A stretch of DNA of 34,585 nt from assembly GCA_022510665.1 (NCBI GenBank), contig JAFLSZ010000011.1, forward strand, positions 1 through 34,585, given 5' to 3'. Below the pieces are notes generated by a model, which did no database searches, had not been told where the DNA came from, and worked only from the letters and a program-made list of their open reading frames with translations. Positions 23,027 to 32,099 of this stretch are shown in pieces; the stretch's first letter is position 1; each line of letters begins with the position of its first letter. Position numbers and translations under genes: made by a program. Source of the stretch: Lachnospiraceae bacterium. GTDB lineage: Bacteria > Bacillota > Clostridia > Lachnospirales > Lachnospiraceae.

Positions 23027-23634
23027 AGCTGGTAATGATCCGGCACGGTGCTACAAAGGGAAACAGGGAACGCCGCTATATCGGAAGAACCGATACGTCC
23101 CTTACGGACGAAGGGGTTAAGGAGTTGTTGGAAAATAAAAAAGGGAATTGTTATCCCCAAGCGGACGTTTTGTTCGTCAGTCCGATGAAACGCTGTCTGG
23201 AAACGGCGGGAATCCTTTATCCGGGCGTCCGTTCCGTTATTATTCCGGAATGGAAAGAAATCGATTTCGGAGCTTTTGAGGGGAAAAATTATATAGAGTT
23301 AAAAGAGGATGACAGGTATCAGGCGTGGATTGACAGCGGCGGCACGCTGCCGTTTCCGGAAGGGGAGAGCAGGGAAGCGTTTATTTCCCGCTGCGAGGCC
23401 GGTTTTCGCGAAATGTTAGAGGTTCTTGCGGCCAGAGAAGGGCAGGAAAAGGCATGTACGGCAGGACTGATTGTTCACGGCGGCACGATTCAGGCGTTGT
23501 TAAGCCGGTATTCCGGCGGAGATTATTTTGATTATCAGGTGCCGAACGGAAGCGGTTATCTGGGGACACTTCTGCGGGAAGACGGTAAAATAAAAATAGA
23601 GCTGCTTCGGAAAATAAGCGGCGGAAACAATTAA
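22999..23634 (+). CDS. cobC: Alpha-ribazole phosphatase-type histidine phosphatase
   Basis: A 211-residue histidine phosphatase superfamily protein. The RHG motif LVMIRHGATKGN (R15, H16, G17) carries the phosphorylated histidine. RYIGRTDTSLTDEG, VSPMKRCLETAGIL, EIDFGAFEGKNY and the second histidine in GLIVHGGTIQALLS complete the fold. In this locus it most likely removes the 5' phosphate from alpha-ribazole phosphate or adenosylcobalamin phosphate. The start is inside the CobU-like gene 3' end, with GGAGCG at 22987-22992. The superfamily is broad, so the substrate is inferred from context. Confidence 0.88.
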   Translation: MRNRTENQIKLVMIRHGATKGNRERRYIGRTDTSLTDEGVKELLENKKGNCYPQADVLFVSPMKRCLETAGILYPGVRSVIIPEWKEIDFGAFEGKNYIELKEDDRYQAWIDSGGTLPFPEGESREAFISRCEAGFREMLEVLAAREGQEKACTAGLIVHGGTIQALLSRYSGGDYFDYQVPNGSGYLGTLLREDGKIKIELLRKISGGNN

Positions 23635-23655
23635 ATTACAACGGAGAATACGGTT

Positions 23656-24636
23656 ATGAAATATCATATGACAGCGTTTTTTCTCGGGTTCCTTTTGGAT
23701 TTGCTTTTAGGAGACCCGTATTGGCTGCCGCATCCTATCCGCCTGATAGGAAGTTTTATCGCAAAAACAGAGCGACGTCTTTTGGGAAAAATGAAAGAGA
23801 GAAACGCGGAACTTGAACGGGGAAAGGGAATCTTGCTTGTTGTATCTGTATTGACGGTGACAGCCGTTGTTTCGGCAGGGCTTCTGTTTGGAGCCTATCT
23901 GCTTCACCCCTGTCTCGGAGTTGTTTTGGAAACCGTTATGACGTATCAGATTCTGGCGGCGAAATGCCTGAAAGCGGAAAGTATGAAAGTTTACCGGTGC
24001 CTTTCCTGTCAGAATACCGAGGAAGCGAGAAAAGCGGTTTCCATGATTGTAGGGCGGGATACGGATGTTCTGGACGAAGAAGGGATAGCGAAGGCAGCGG
24101 TTGAAACGGTGGCGGAGAATACTTCCGACGGCGTTATCGCGCCGATGCTGTATACGGCATTAGGCGGACCGGTACTGGGATTTTTTTATAAGGCGGTAAA
24201 TACCATGGACTCCATGGTCGGATATAAAAATGAAAAGTATTTACATTTCGGACGGGCCGCCGCGAAACTGGACGATGTTATAAATTTTATTCCGGCAAGA
24301 ATCAGCGCGTATCTTATGATTGCGGCGGCATTCTGCGGCGGGAAGCGGTTTTCGGGAAAACATGCGTATGCCGTTTATCGGAGAGATAAGAGAAAACATG
24401 CCAGTCCCAATTCGGCGCAGACGGAATCGGTATGCGCGGGAGCTTTGGGAATCCGGCTCGCGGGGGATGCTTCTTATTTTGGGAAAGTTGTAAAAAAGCC
24501 GTATATCGGTGACGCGCACAGAGCCGTTTCGTACGAAGACATTAAATACGCGAACCGGTTGATGTATATTACCGCGTGGACGGGAGAGGTGCTTTGTCTG
24601 GCGTGCATGGCGGCCGTGTATTTTTTGACGCGGTAG
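23656..24636 (+). CDS. cbiB: Adenosylcobinamide-phosphate synthase
   Basis: A 326-residue membrane protein (CbiB; called CobD in the aerobic nomenclature) that condenses adenosylcobyric acid with aminopropanol phosphate. The N-terminal FFLGFLLDLLLGDPYWLPHP and the following IRLIGSFIAKTERRL are diagnostic. VAENTSDGVIAPMLYTALGG, YKAVNTMDSMVGYKNEKY and SPNSAQTESVCAGALGI are also characteristic. It carries about four to five hydrophobic segments. The ATG at 23656 is preceded by CGGAGAA. The following gene supplies the aminopropanol phosphate. Confidence 0.95.
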   Translation: MKYHMTAFFLGFLLDLLLGDPYWLPHPIRLIGSFIAKTERRLLGKMKERNAELERGKGILLVVSVLTVTAVVSAGLLFGAYLLHPCLGVVLETVMTYQILAAKCLKAESMKVYRCLSCQNTEEARKAVSMIVGRDTDVLDEEGIAKAAVETVAENTSDGVIAPMLYTALGGPVLGFFYKAVNTMDSMVGYKNEKYLHFGRAAAKLDDVINFIPARISAYLMIAAAFCGGKRFSGKHAYAVYRRDKRKHASPNSAQTESVCAGALGIRLAGDASYFGKVVKKPYIGDAHRAVSYEDIKYANRLMYITAWTGEVLCLACMAAVYFLTR

Positions 24637-24678
24637 TTTGTGCCTGTGCCGGATAACGGAAAGCGGAGGTGAAAAGGG

Positions 24679-25707
24679 ATGGAAAGCATACACGGAGGGG
24701 ATATTTACAGAAATCGGGTGCGGACGGATTTTTCCGTCAACGTGAATCCGCTTGGAATGCCGAAAGCCGTCAAAGACGCGTTAAGAGAGGCGGCAGACGC
24801 GTGCGAGAAATACCCCGATATCGCAGCGGAGAGGCTAAAACACGCGGTAAGCGCAATGGCGGCGGTTTCGGAAGAATATTTGCTGTTTGGCAACGGAGCG
24901 TCCGAGCTTTTTATGGCGGCTGTCCATGCCATACGGCCGAAGAAAACGGTAATTCCGGTTCCGTCCTTTTACGGATATGAATATGCGGCAAATGCGGCGG
25001 ACGGAGAGATAATTTACTATTCCATGAAAGAGGAAACGGGATTTTTGCCGGGGGAGAATTTTACGGAATGGCTGCCGGGGGACACGGAGCTTCTTTTTCT
25101 CGCGAATCCGAACAATCCGACCGGAAAACTCCTCAATAAGGCGTATCTGCGGGAACTGTTCAGGTATTGCAAAGAGAAGAATATTTACGTCGTACTGGAC
25201 GAGTGTTTTATGGATTTCTGCGGCAGGGACGCTTCCATGCTGCCGGAGACGGGGCAGTATGAAAATCTGCTGCTGGTGCGGGCGTTTACAAAGATATTTG
25301 CGATTCCGGGCGTTAGGCTCGGCTATATGGTCTGTAGCAGCGCGCCGCTTTTGGCGAAGGTCGGCAGACAGATTCCGGAATGGAATTTGTCAACGTTTGC
25401 GCAGGAAGCGGGAGTCGTCTGTGCGGCTCAAACCGCATTTATAGAACAGAGCGTGGCTTATGTGAAAGAAGAACGGTGTTTTTTGGAAGACGGTTTGAGA
25501 CGGCTGGGAATTGAGGTATTTCCGGGGGAAGCGAATTTTCTCTTTCTGCGCAGTGAAAAATTTCTTTATGAACGGCTGTTGGAAAGGGGCGTATTGATTC
25601 GGGATTGTCAAAATTTCCGGGGATTGTCTAAGGGATATTATCGGATTGCGGTGAAAAACAGAGAGGAAAACGAAGCATTACTGAACATGATAGGAGCGTT
25701 AAATTGA
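24679..25707 (+). CDS. cobD: L-threonine-O-3-phosphate decarboxylase (PLP-dependent, CobD)
   Basis: A 342-residue fold type I PLP enzyme. It resembles histidinol-phosphate aminotransferase but in a cobalamin operon is most likely CobD, which decarboxylates threonine phosphate to aminopropanol phosphate. The N-terminus HGGDIYRNRVRTDFSVNVNP is typical of CobD. LANPNNPTGKLL and VVLDECFMDF contact the cofactor, and FTKIFAIPGVRLGYM contains the Schiff-base lysine (K205). The start is supported by GGAGGTG at 24664-24670. The stop overlaps the TTG start of cbiC. A HisC-type function cannot be excluded from sequence alone. Confidence 0.9.
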   Translation: MESIHGGDIYRNRVRTDFSVNVNPLGMPKAVKDALREAADACEKYPDIAAERLKHAVSAMAAVSEEYLLFGNGASELFMAAVHAIRPKKTVIPVPSFYGYEYAANAADGEIIYYSMKEETGFLPGENFTEWLPGDTELLFLANPNNPTGKLLNKAYLRELFRYCKEKNIYVVLDECFMDFCGRDASMLPETGQYENLLLVRAFTKIFAIPGVRLGYMVCSSAPLLAKVGRQIPEWNLSTFAQEAGVVCAAQTAFIEQSVAYVKEERCFLEDGLRRLGIEVFPGEANFLFLRSEKFLYERLLERGVLIRDCQNFRGLSKGYYRIAVKNREENEALLNMIGALN

Positions 25708-26345
25708 AGAAAATAGAGCATTTGTTACCGGAAGAAATAGAGAAAAGAAGTTTTGAGATTATTTCGGAAGAACTGGAGCGCAGGGGAATTAAACTTCCTC
25801 AGGAAGAAGAAATGATTACGAAGCGGGTGATACATACCAGCGCGGATTTTGAGTACGCGGACACGCTCGTATATTCCGAAAATGCGGTTGAGACGGTGAA
25901 AAAGCTGATTTCGGGCGGTGCGGATATTGTGACGGATACCAATATGGCGCTTGCCGGAATCAATAAAAAGGTGCTTGCGGAGTTTGGCGGAGAGGCCCAT
26001 TGCTTTATGGCGGAGGAAGACGTCGCGCGCGAGGCAAAGGAGAAAAAGACGACCCGTGCCGCTGTCAGTATGGAAAGAGCGGCACAAATAAAAAAGCCGG
26101 TAATCGTCGCGGTCGGCAACGCGCCGACCGCATTGTTGCAGCTATACGAGATGATTCAAGAGGGAATCTGGAAGCCGGCGTTTCTAATCGGCGTACCGGT
26201 GGGATTCGTTAATGTCGAGGCGGCCAAGGAACTGATGACGGAAACGGAGGTTCCTTATATTATAAACCGCGGGAGAAAAGGCGGAAGCAATATAGCGGCG
26301 GCTATCTGCAACGCGGTTTTATATGAGCTTAGAAAGGGAAAATAA
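25704..26345 (+). CDS. cbiC: Cobalt-precorrin-8 methylmutase
   Basis: A 213-residue enzyme moving the C11 methyl to C12 to form cobyrinate. It begins with TTG overlapping the cobD stop by 4 nt, behind AGGAGCG. The catalytic histidine is in KRVIHTSADFEYAD (H44). DIVTDTNMALAGINKK, TRAAVSMERAAQ, VAVGNAPTALLQLYEMI and IGVPVGFVNVEAAKE are strongly conserved CbiC/CobH features. Length is normal. Confidence 0.95.
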   Translation: MKKIEHLLPEEIEKRSFEIISEELERRGIKLPQEEEMITKRVIHTSADFEYADTLVYSENAVETVKKLISGGADIVTDTNMALAGINKKVLAEFGGEAHCFMAEEDVAREAKEKKTTRAAVSMERAAQIKKPVIVAVGNAPTALLQLYEMIQEGIWKPAFLIGVPVGFVNVEAAKELMTETEVPYIINRGRKGGSNIAAAICNAVLYELRKGK

Positions 26346-26346
26346 T

Positions 26347-27465
26347 ATGCGGTACGGTTTTACCACGGGCAGTTGTGCGGCAGCGGCCGCAAAAGCGGCG
26401 GCCTATATGCTTTTGACGGGAAAGAAAAAAACCGAAATTACGATAGAAACGCCAAAGGGCATTTCCTATACGGCACAGACGGAAGATATTGTCTGCAAAG
26501 AGCGTGAGGCAAGCTGTGCGGTAAGAAAGGACGGCGGAGATGACCCGGATGTTACGACCGGAGCGCTGATTTACGCAAAGGTATCTTTTTCGGAGGAAGC
26601 GGGACAAAAGCTCCGGATTCAGGGGGGCGTCGGCGTGGGAAAAGTCACGAGGCCGGGACTGGACCAGCCGGTAGGAAGCGCGGCGATTAACCGCGTTCCG
26701 CGTGAGATGATTGAAAAGGAAGTACGGCAGGTCTGTGAAATTACGGATTATAAAGGGAGCCTGACCGTGGAAATTTTTGTGCCGGACGGGGAAAGGCTGG
26801 CACAACAGACGTTTAATCCCAGACTCGGAATCACCGGGGGAATTTCCATACTGGGAACCAGCGGAATTGTGGAACCGATGAGCTCTCAGGCGGTACTGGA
26901 TACGATTCGGGTCGAGTTAAACCAGAGAAAAGCGGAGGGGTTTGATTATGTCGCGGTGGCTCCGGGAAATTACGGGCTTGAATTTATGAAAAAGAGCTAC
27001 GGGTATGATTTGGACAGGAGCGTAAAATGCAGTAATTTTATCGGAGACACGATTGATATGGCGGCGGAGTTGGGCTTTCGGAAATTATTGTTTACCGGCC
27101 ATATAGGAAAACTGATTAAGGTCGCGGGAGGAATTATGAATACACATTCAAAAGAGGGCGACTGCCGGATGGAGCTTCTGGCGGCGTTTTCGATAAGGGC
27201 AGGTGTGGGGCAGGAAAAAATACGGGCGATTTTAGACTGTGTGACAACCGAAGAAGCCGTCCGCATTTTAAAAGAAGAAGGAAAATGCGATGAAGTTATG
27301 GCATATGCGGCGGAACGGATTTGTTTTTATTTGGAGAAACGGGCGCAGGGGCGTATGCGGATTGACTGTATCGTGTACGCGAATGAGTTTGGCGAATTGG
27401 CAAGAAGTAAGGAGGCGGCGGAATGGTTTACTTTGTCGGAGCGGGAACGGGAGCGGCAGATTTAA
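26347..27465 (+). CDS. cbiD: Cobalt-precorrin-5B C1-methyltransferase
   Basis: A 372-residue SAM-dependent methyltransferase of the anaerobic pathway. The start at 26347 gives the canonical N-terminus MRYGFTTGSCAAAAAKAA and has an AAAGGGA SD; an in-frame ATG at 26323 inside cbiC lacks these. VRKDGGDDPDVTTGALIYA, RVPREMIEKEV, GGISILGTSGIVEPMSSQAV, VAPGNYGLEF and FTGHIGKLIKVAGGIMNTHS are all CbiD hallmarks. cbiD exists only in cobalt-early (anaerobic) pathways, so it fixes the route used here. The 3' end overlaps cbiF by 43 nt. Confidence 0.96.
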   Translation: MRYGFTTGSCAAAAAKAAAYMLLTGKKKTEITIETPKGISYTAQTEDIVCKEREASCAVRKDGGDDPDVTTGALIYAKVSFSEEAGQKLRIQGGVGVGKVTRPGLDQPVGSAAINRVPREMIEKEVRQVCEITDYKGSLTVEIFVPDGERLAQQTFNPRLGITGGISILGTSGIVEPMSSQAVLDTIRVELNQRKAEGFDYVAVAPGNYGLEFMKKSYGYDLDRSVKCSNFIGDTIDMAAELGFRKLLFTGHIGKLIKVAGGIMNTHSKEGDCRMELLAAFSIRAGVGQEKIRAILDCVTTEEAVRILKEEGKCDEVMAYAAERICFYLEKRAQGRMRIDCIVYANEFGELARSKEAAEWFTLSERERERQI

Positions 27466-28184
27466 TTACCGTCAGGGGAATGCGTCTTTTGCAGCAGGCG
27501 GACGTGATTATTTATGCCGGTTCTTTGGTGAATCCGGAGCTTTTAAACTATGCAAAAGCGGAATGCGAGATACATAACAGCGCCGTATTAACGCTGGATG
27601 AGGTCATAGAGATTATGAAAAAGGCGGAAACGGAGCATAAAATGACGGTTCGGCTCCATACCGGGGATCCGAGTATTTACGGGGCGGTCAGGGAGCAGAT
27701 GGACGCTTTGGATGCGCTTGGCATTTCTTATGAAAGCTGTCCGGGGGTCAGCGCGTGCTTCGGAGCCGCGGCATCGTTAAATCTGGAATATACGCTGCCC
27801 GGAATATCGCAGTCGTTGATTATTACGAGAATGGAGGGAAAAACGAAGGTCCCACCTAAGGAAAGTATTGAAAGCTTCGCGGCGCATAATGCGTCCATGG
27901 CAATTTATTTAAGCACGGGAATGTTAAAGGAATTGAGCGGACGTCTTATTGCCGGAGGGTATCGTGAGGAAACACCGGCGGCTCTGGTATATAAGGCGAC
28001 ATGGCCGGAGGAGGAAGCATATGTCTGTACGCTTGCGACGCTTTCGGAGACCGCCTCGCTTCACGGGATTACAAAGACCGCCCTGGTGCTGGTCGGTGAT
28101 GTGATTACGCATCAGAATTATAAAAAGTCAAGATTATACGCACCGGATTTTTCAACGGAATTTCGAAACGCAAAGGAAGAATAG
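27423..28184 (+). CDS. cbiF: Cobalt-precorrin-4 C11-methyltransferase
   Basis: A 253-residue tetrapyrrole SAM methyltransferase. The N-terminal FVGAGTGAADLITVRGMRLL, DVIIYAGSLVNPELL, VRLHTGDPSIYGAVREQMD and SYESCPGVSACFGAAASLN match CbiF/CobM. MAIYLSTGMLKELSGRLI and the C-terminal TKTALVLVGDVITHQNYKKS complete it. The start lies in the cbiD 3' end with AAGGAGG at 27408-27414; the stop is 1 nt before the cbiG ATG. Confidence 0.96.
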   Translation: MVYFVGAGTGAADLITVRGMRLLQQADVIIYAGSLVNPELLNYAKAECEIHNSAVLTLDEVIEIMKKAETEHKMTVRLHTGDPSIYGAVREQMDALDALGISYESCPGVSACFGAAASLNLEYTLPGISQSLIITRMEGKTKVPPKESIESFAAHNASMAIYLSTGMLKELSGRLIAGGYREETPAALVYKATWPEEEAYVCTLATLSETASLHGITKTALVLVGDVITHQNYKKSRLYAPDFSTEFRNAKEE

Positions 28185-28185
28185 A

Positions 28186-29271
28186 ATGAAGTTAAGTGTA
28201 ATCAGTTTTACAAAGAACGGAAGAAGGCTCGGAGAGAAACTCGCAGCAAGGCTGGCGGACAAGGATTTCAAAGAAACGGAAGAAATAGTATTGTATACAA
28301 AGTGCAGTGCCGCCGCAGAGCAGGACGGAGCGCATCCGGTAATACCGGTAGAGGAAAGCATAGGAGAATGGGCGGGGAAGCAGATGAGGGAAAATAATGC
28401 GCTGCTTTTTATAGGCGCCTGCGGAATCGCGGTCAGGGCGGTCGCGCCGCATATTACGGACAAGTTGCACGACAGTCCTGTGCTTGTGATGGATGAGCGG
28501 GGAGACTATATTATTCCGGTTCTTTCCGGGCATATGGGAGGCGCGAATGAAATCGCGCTGAAAATCGCGGAAAGGATAGGAGCCGTGCCTGTAATTACGA
28601 CCGCGACCGACTTAAACGGAATGTTTTCGGTAGATTTGTTTGCGAAGAAGAACGGGCTTTCTATTCTGAACAAAGAGGGAATTGCCAAGGTGTCTTCCAA
28701 AGTATTGGCAGGGAAACAAATTACCGTGTCAGTGGAAACGGGGCATATTTCAGAGAACTGCCGTGTCCCGGAAGGAATACAAATCGTTCCGTATCCGCCG
28801 GTGCAGGCGGTTGACGTTCTGATAACAAAAAAGGAGAGCGGCTCCCCTGCGGCGCTTGTTTTAAAACCAAAGGAGTATGTTATCGGAATGGGCTGCAAAA
28901 AGGGCAAGGAACCGGAAAGGGTAGAGGCGTTTATTGAGCAGACGTTAAATGCGGCGGGAATTTTAAAGGAACAGTGTATGGCGCTTGCGTCGATTGAACA
29001 AAAGAAGGACGAACAGGCATTTCTTCAATGGAGCAGGAAATACCGTTTTCCTTTTTACACCTATACGGCAGAGCAGTTACAAGAGGTAAAAGGGGGTTTT
29101 CACGGTTCGGCGTTTGTAAAAGACAGCGTAGGGGTGGATAATGTATGCGAGCGTGCCGCTTTAAAGGCGTGCGGGGAAAAAGGAGAGCTTATTTGCGAAA
29201 AACATGCACAGGACGGAATGACAATCGCGGTAGCCAAAAGAGAATGGAGCGTGGCATTTGATGAAGAATAA
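28186..29271 (+). CDS. cbiG: Cobalt-precorrin-5A hydrolase
   Basis: A 361-residue enzyme that opens the delta-lactone of cobalt-precorrin-5A and releases acetaldehyde. The N-terminal domain shows LLFIGACGIAVRAVAPHI, the segment DSPVLVMDERGDYIIPVLSG and HMGGANEIALKIAERIGAV. The C-terminal domain shows YVIGMGCKKGKEPERVEAFI and FVKDSVGVDNVCERAALKA. Both halves of CbiG are present. AAAGGAAG precedes the start. It overlaps the cbiH start region by 11 nt. Like cbiD, it marks the anaerobic pathway. Confidence 0.95.
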   Translation: MKLSVISFTKNGRRLGEKLAARLADKDFKETEEIVLYTKCSAAAEQDGAHPVIPVEESIGEWAGKQMRENNALLFIGACGIAVRAVAPHITDKLHDSPVLVMDERGDYIIPVLSGHMGGANEIALKIAERIGAVPVITTATDLNGMFSVDLFAKKNGLSILNKEGIAKVSSKVLAGKQITVSVETGHISENCRVPEGIQIVPYPPVQAVDVLITKKESGSPAALVLKPKEYVIGMGCKKGKEPERVEAFIEQTLNAAGILKEQCMALASIEQKKDEQAFLQWSRKYRFPFYTYTAEQLQEVKGGFHGSAFVKDSVGVDNVCERAALKACGEKGELICEKHAQDGMTIAVAKREWSVAFDEE

Positions 29272-29992
29272 AATTTATATTGTGGGGATGGGGCCGGGAA
29301 AGGAAGAAATGATGACGGTGGAAGCGATACGGGCGTTAGAGCAGTCGGACGTTATTATCGGGTATACCGTATACATTAAGCTCTTAGGAGAGCGCTTTTC
29401 CGAAAAGGAACTGCGGAGTACGCCCATGCGGCAGGAGAAGGAACGGTGCGTTCTCTGCTATGAGGAGGCGGCAAAAGGAAAGCAGGTGGCGTTAATCTGC
29501 AGCGGGGACGCGGGAATTTACGGTCTGGCCTCCCTGATGTATGAAGTGGGTGCGGATTATCCGGAAACGGAGTTAGAAGTTATCGCCGGAGTGACGGCGG
29601 CAAGCAGCGGCGCAGCATTGCTCGGCGCTCCGTTAAATCATGATTTTTGCGTTATCAGTTTAAGTGATTTGCTGACTCCGTGGGAGCAGATTGAAAAAAG
29701 GCTGCGCGCGGCCGCGCAGGGAGATTTTGCGATAGCGATTTATAATCCGTCCAGCCGCCACCGGCCGGATTATCTGCAAAGGGCGTGTGACATTTTGCTG
29801 GATTCGGTGGAGGAAACGCGTCCGTGCGGTTATGTGGAAAATATCGGAAGGGAAAATACGGTGGCAGAGGTTTGTACGCTGAAAGAGTTAAGAGAACGGG
29901 AAGTCACTATGTTTACCACCGTTTTTATCGGAAATTCCCAATCGGCGGCGGCGGGAAATAAACTTATTACAAAAAGGGGTTATCGGATATGA
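29261..29992 (+). CDS. cbiH: Cobalt-factor III / precorrin-3B C17-methyltransferase
   Basis: A 243-residue tetrapyrrole methyltransferase performing C17 methylation and ring contraction. It shows KIYIVGMGPGKEEMMTVEAI, SDVIIGYTVYIKLLGERF, VALICSGDAGIYGLASLMYE, VIAGVTAASSGAALLGAPLN, FCVISLSDLLTPWEQIE and FAIAIYNPSSRHRPDYL, all typical of CbiH/CobJ. The ATG at 29261 is preferred over a TTG one codon upstream. It begins within the cbiG 3' end and overlaps the following gene by 4 nt (ATGA). Confidence 0.95.
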   Translation: MKNKIYIVGMGPGKEEMMTVEAIRALEQSDVIIGYTVYIKLLGERFSEKELRSTPMRQEKERCVLCYEEAAKGKQVALICSGDAGIYGLASLMYEVGADYPETELEVIAGVTAASSGAALLGAPLNHDFCVISLSDLLTPWEQIEKRLRAAAQGDFAIAIYNPSSRHRPDYLQRACDILLDSVEETRPCGYVENIGRENTVAEVCTLKELREREVTMFTTVFIGNSQSAAAGNKLITKRGYRI

Positions 29993-32076
29993 GCCGGATA
30001 TTGATTTTTGCCGGAACGACGGAAGGAAGGGAACTGGCGGAGCGTTTAGCGAAAGCCGGAATCGCGTGTACGGTGTGTGTCGCGACGGAGTACGGTATGC
30101 AGGTAATGAAGACGACGGAAAGCAGGGAGGACATCGAGGTTCTTTCGGGAAGGCGTAACGAACGGGAAATGGAGGCGTTGTTACAGGAGCGCTCCTTTGC
30201 GGCGATAGTTGACGCGACTCACCCGTTTGCCGAGGAAGTCTCAAAAAATATTAAAGAAAGCGCGGAGAAACAAAATGTGCCGTATCTGAGGCTGAAACGG
30301 GACACGGCGCAAAACGGCTGTCAGGATGCGGAAGCAAAAATGTTTTATTATAAGGACAGTGCGGAATGTGCCGAAAAACTGGAACATACGAGGGGAAATA
30401 TATTACTCACGACCGGAAGCAAGGAGCTTTCTGTTTATTGTGCGAAAGAAAGCGTAAAAGAACGTCTCTATGTCCGTGTGCTGCCGGGAACGGAAAGCTT
30501 TGAACTGTGTCAAAAGGAGCATATACCGGGAAAGCAGATTCTGGCGTTACAGGGTCCCTTTTCGGAAGAAATGAACCGGGCGTTTATAAAAGAATACCGC
30601 ATAGAACATCTGGTGACGAAAGAAAGCGGGACTGCCGGGGGGGTTCCCCAGAAGATAAACGCGGCGAAACGGGAAGGGGTTACAATACATATTATCGGGA
30701 ATCCGGAAGCAGGCGGAGGACTTTCCTTTTCTCAGGTATGCGCGCGGCTGGAGGAGATAACCGGAAAGCCGTTAGGGATGAAAAGAAAACTGCGGATTGC
30801 GCTGATTGGAGCGGGTATGGGAACGAAAGACGGCATGACGCGGGAAGCGGCACAGGCATTGGACTCCGCCGGTTATTTGTTCGGGGCGGAGCGTCTGCTT
30901 GCACTTGCTCGGCCGGGACAGAGTACGTTTCCGTATTATCTGGCAAAAGAGATTCTTCCTGTGTTGGATACGTTGCTTACGGAAGATTTTTTTGAGGAAG
31001 AGCGGAGCGTCGGAATTCTGTTTTCGGGAGACAGCGGGTTTTACAGCGGGTGTGAAAAACTTTACCGGGAACTGGAACACTGGAAGGAAGAGACGGAAGC
31101 GAAAGCGGAACCGCTGTCGGAAACGGAAATAAAACTGCGGATTTATCCGGGGATTTCCGCGGTATCCTATCTTTCCGCCGCGAGCGGCATCAGCTGGCAG
31201 GACGCGGAGATTTTAAGCATTCACGGGAGAAGGAATACGGCGGAATGGAGCGCGGAATTTAAAGAAGCGGTAAGATACCATGAAAAAACGTTTCTTCTGC
31301 TGTCCGGTGTGAACGACCTCAATACCATCGGGCGGCTGCTCTTGCAGAGCGGTTTGCCGGACTGCAGAATTGTGACGGGGTATCAATGTTCCTATCCGGA
31401 GGAGGAGATTTCGGAACTGTCTCCAAAAGAATGCGCGGAACTTGGAAAAGAAGGTCTGTATACCTGTATAATTTTAAACGGACGGGCGCAAAAAAGACCT
31501 TTGACACACGGGAAAAAAGACGCGCTTTTTCTTAGGGACAGCGTGCCGATGACAAAGGAGGAAATCCGGGAAGCAGCCATCTGTAAGCTGCAGCTTTGCG
31601 AAGACGCCGTAGTATATGATATCGGAAGCGGAACCGGTTCGATTGCGGTAGAGATAGCGGAACGCTCGGGGAAAATCAGGGTATTTGCGGTGGAGCAGAA
31701 GGAAGAGGCCGTGGCGTTAATCCGCGAGAATTGTAAGAAGTTTCAAACGGAAAACGTGGAGATTGTCCATGCAAAAGCGCCGGAAGGATTGGAGGCGCTT
31801 CCGGCGGCGACCCATGCGTTTATCGGCGGTACCGGCGGCCGGATGCAGGATATTTTAATGACCCTGCGACGGATTAATCCGGCAATGCGGGTTGTGATTA
31901 CCGCAATCAGTTTGGAAACGATAAGTGAAATCGTGCGGGCGGTAAAAGAGATTCCGGTTACGGAACAGGAGATTGTACAGATACAGGTGAGCCGGGTAAA
32001 AACCGCGGGAAGTTATTCCCTGATGCAGGCGGAGAATCCGGTGTATTTATGCAGTTTTCGGTTTGACGGAACCTGA
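29989..32076 (+). CDS. Fusion: cobalt-precorrin-6A reductase (CobK/CbiJ) + CbiE + CbiT
   Basis: A 695-residue three-domain enzyme. Residues 1-255 are a precorrin-6A reductase, with ILIFAGTTEGRELAERLAKA, VDATHPFAEEVSKNI and LLTTGSKELSVY. Residues about 268-505 are the CbiE C5-methyltransferase, with LRIALIGAGMGTKDGMTREA, the segment SVGILFSGDSGFYSGCEKLY and YPGISAVSYLSAASG. Residues about 515-695 are CbiT (C15 methylation and decarboxylation), with PMTKEEIREAAICKL, the SAM site VVYDIGSGTGSIAVEIAE (D544) and FIGGTGGRMQDIL. The CbiE-CbiT part corresponds to CobL. The three steps are consecutive or nearly so in the pathway, so the fusion could channel intermediates. It joins cbiH by a 4-nt overlap and ends 23 nt before cbiA. 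Confidence 0.94.
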   Translation: MSRILIFAGTTEGRELAERLAKAGIACTVCVATEYGMQVMKTTESREDIEVLSGRRNEREMEALLQERSFAAIVDATHPFAEEVSKNIKESAEKQNVPYLRLKRDTAQNGCQDAEAKMFYYKDSAECAEKLEHTRGNILLTTGSKELSVYCAKESVKERLYVRVLPGTESFELCQKEHIPGKQILALQGPFSEEMNRAFIKEYRIEHLVTKESGTAGGVPQKINAAKREGVTIHIIGNPEAGGGLSFSQVCARLEEITGKPLGMKRKLRIALIGAGMGTKDGMTREAAQALDSAGYLFGAERLLALARPGQSTFPYYLAKEILPVLDTLLTEDFFEEERSVGILFSGDSGFYSGCEKLYRELEHWKEETEAKAEPLSETEIKLRIYPGISAVSYLSAASGISWQDAEILSIHGRRNTAEWSAEFKEAVRYHEKTFLLLSGVNDLNTIGRLLLQSGLPDCRIVTGYQCSYPEEEISELSPKECAELGKEGLYTCIILNGRAQKRPLTHGKKDALFLRDSVPMTKEEIREAAICKLQLCEDAVVYDIGSGTGSIAVEIAERSGKIRVFAVEQKEEAVALIRENCKKFQTENVEIVHAKAPEGLEALPAATHAFIGGTGGRMQDILMTLRRINPAMRVVITAISLETISEIVRAVKEIPVTEQEIVQIQVSRVKTAGSYSLMQAENPVYLCSFRFDGT

Positions 32077-32099
32077 ATCGGAAAAGGAGACAGACGGAT

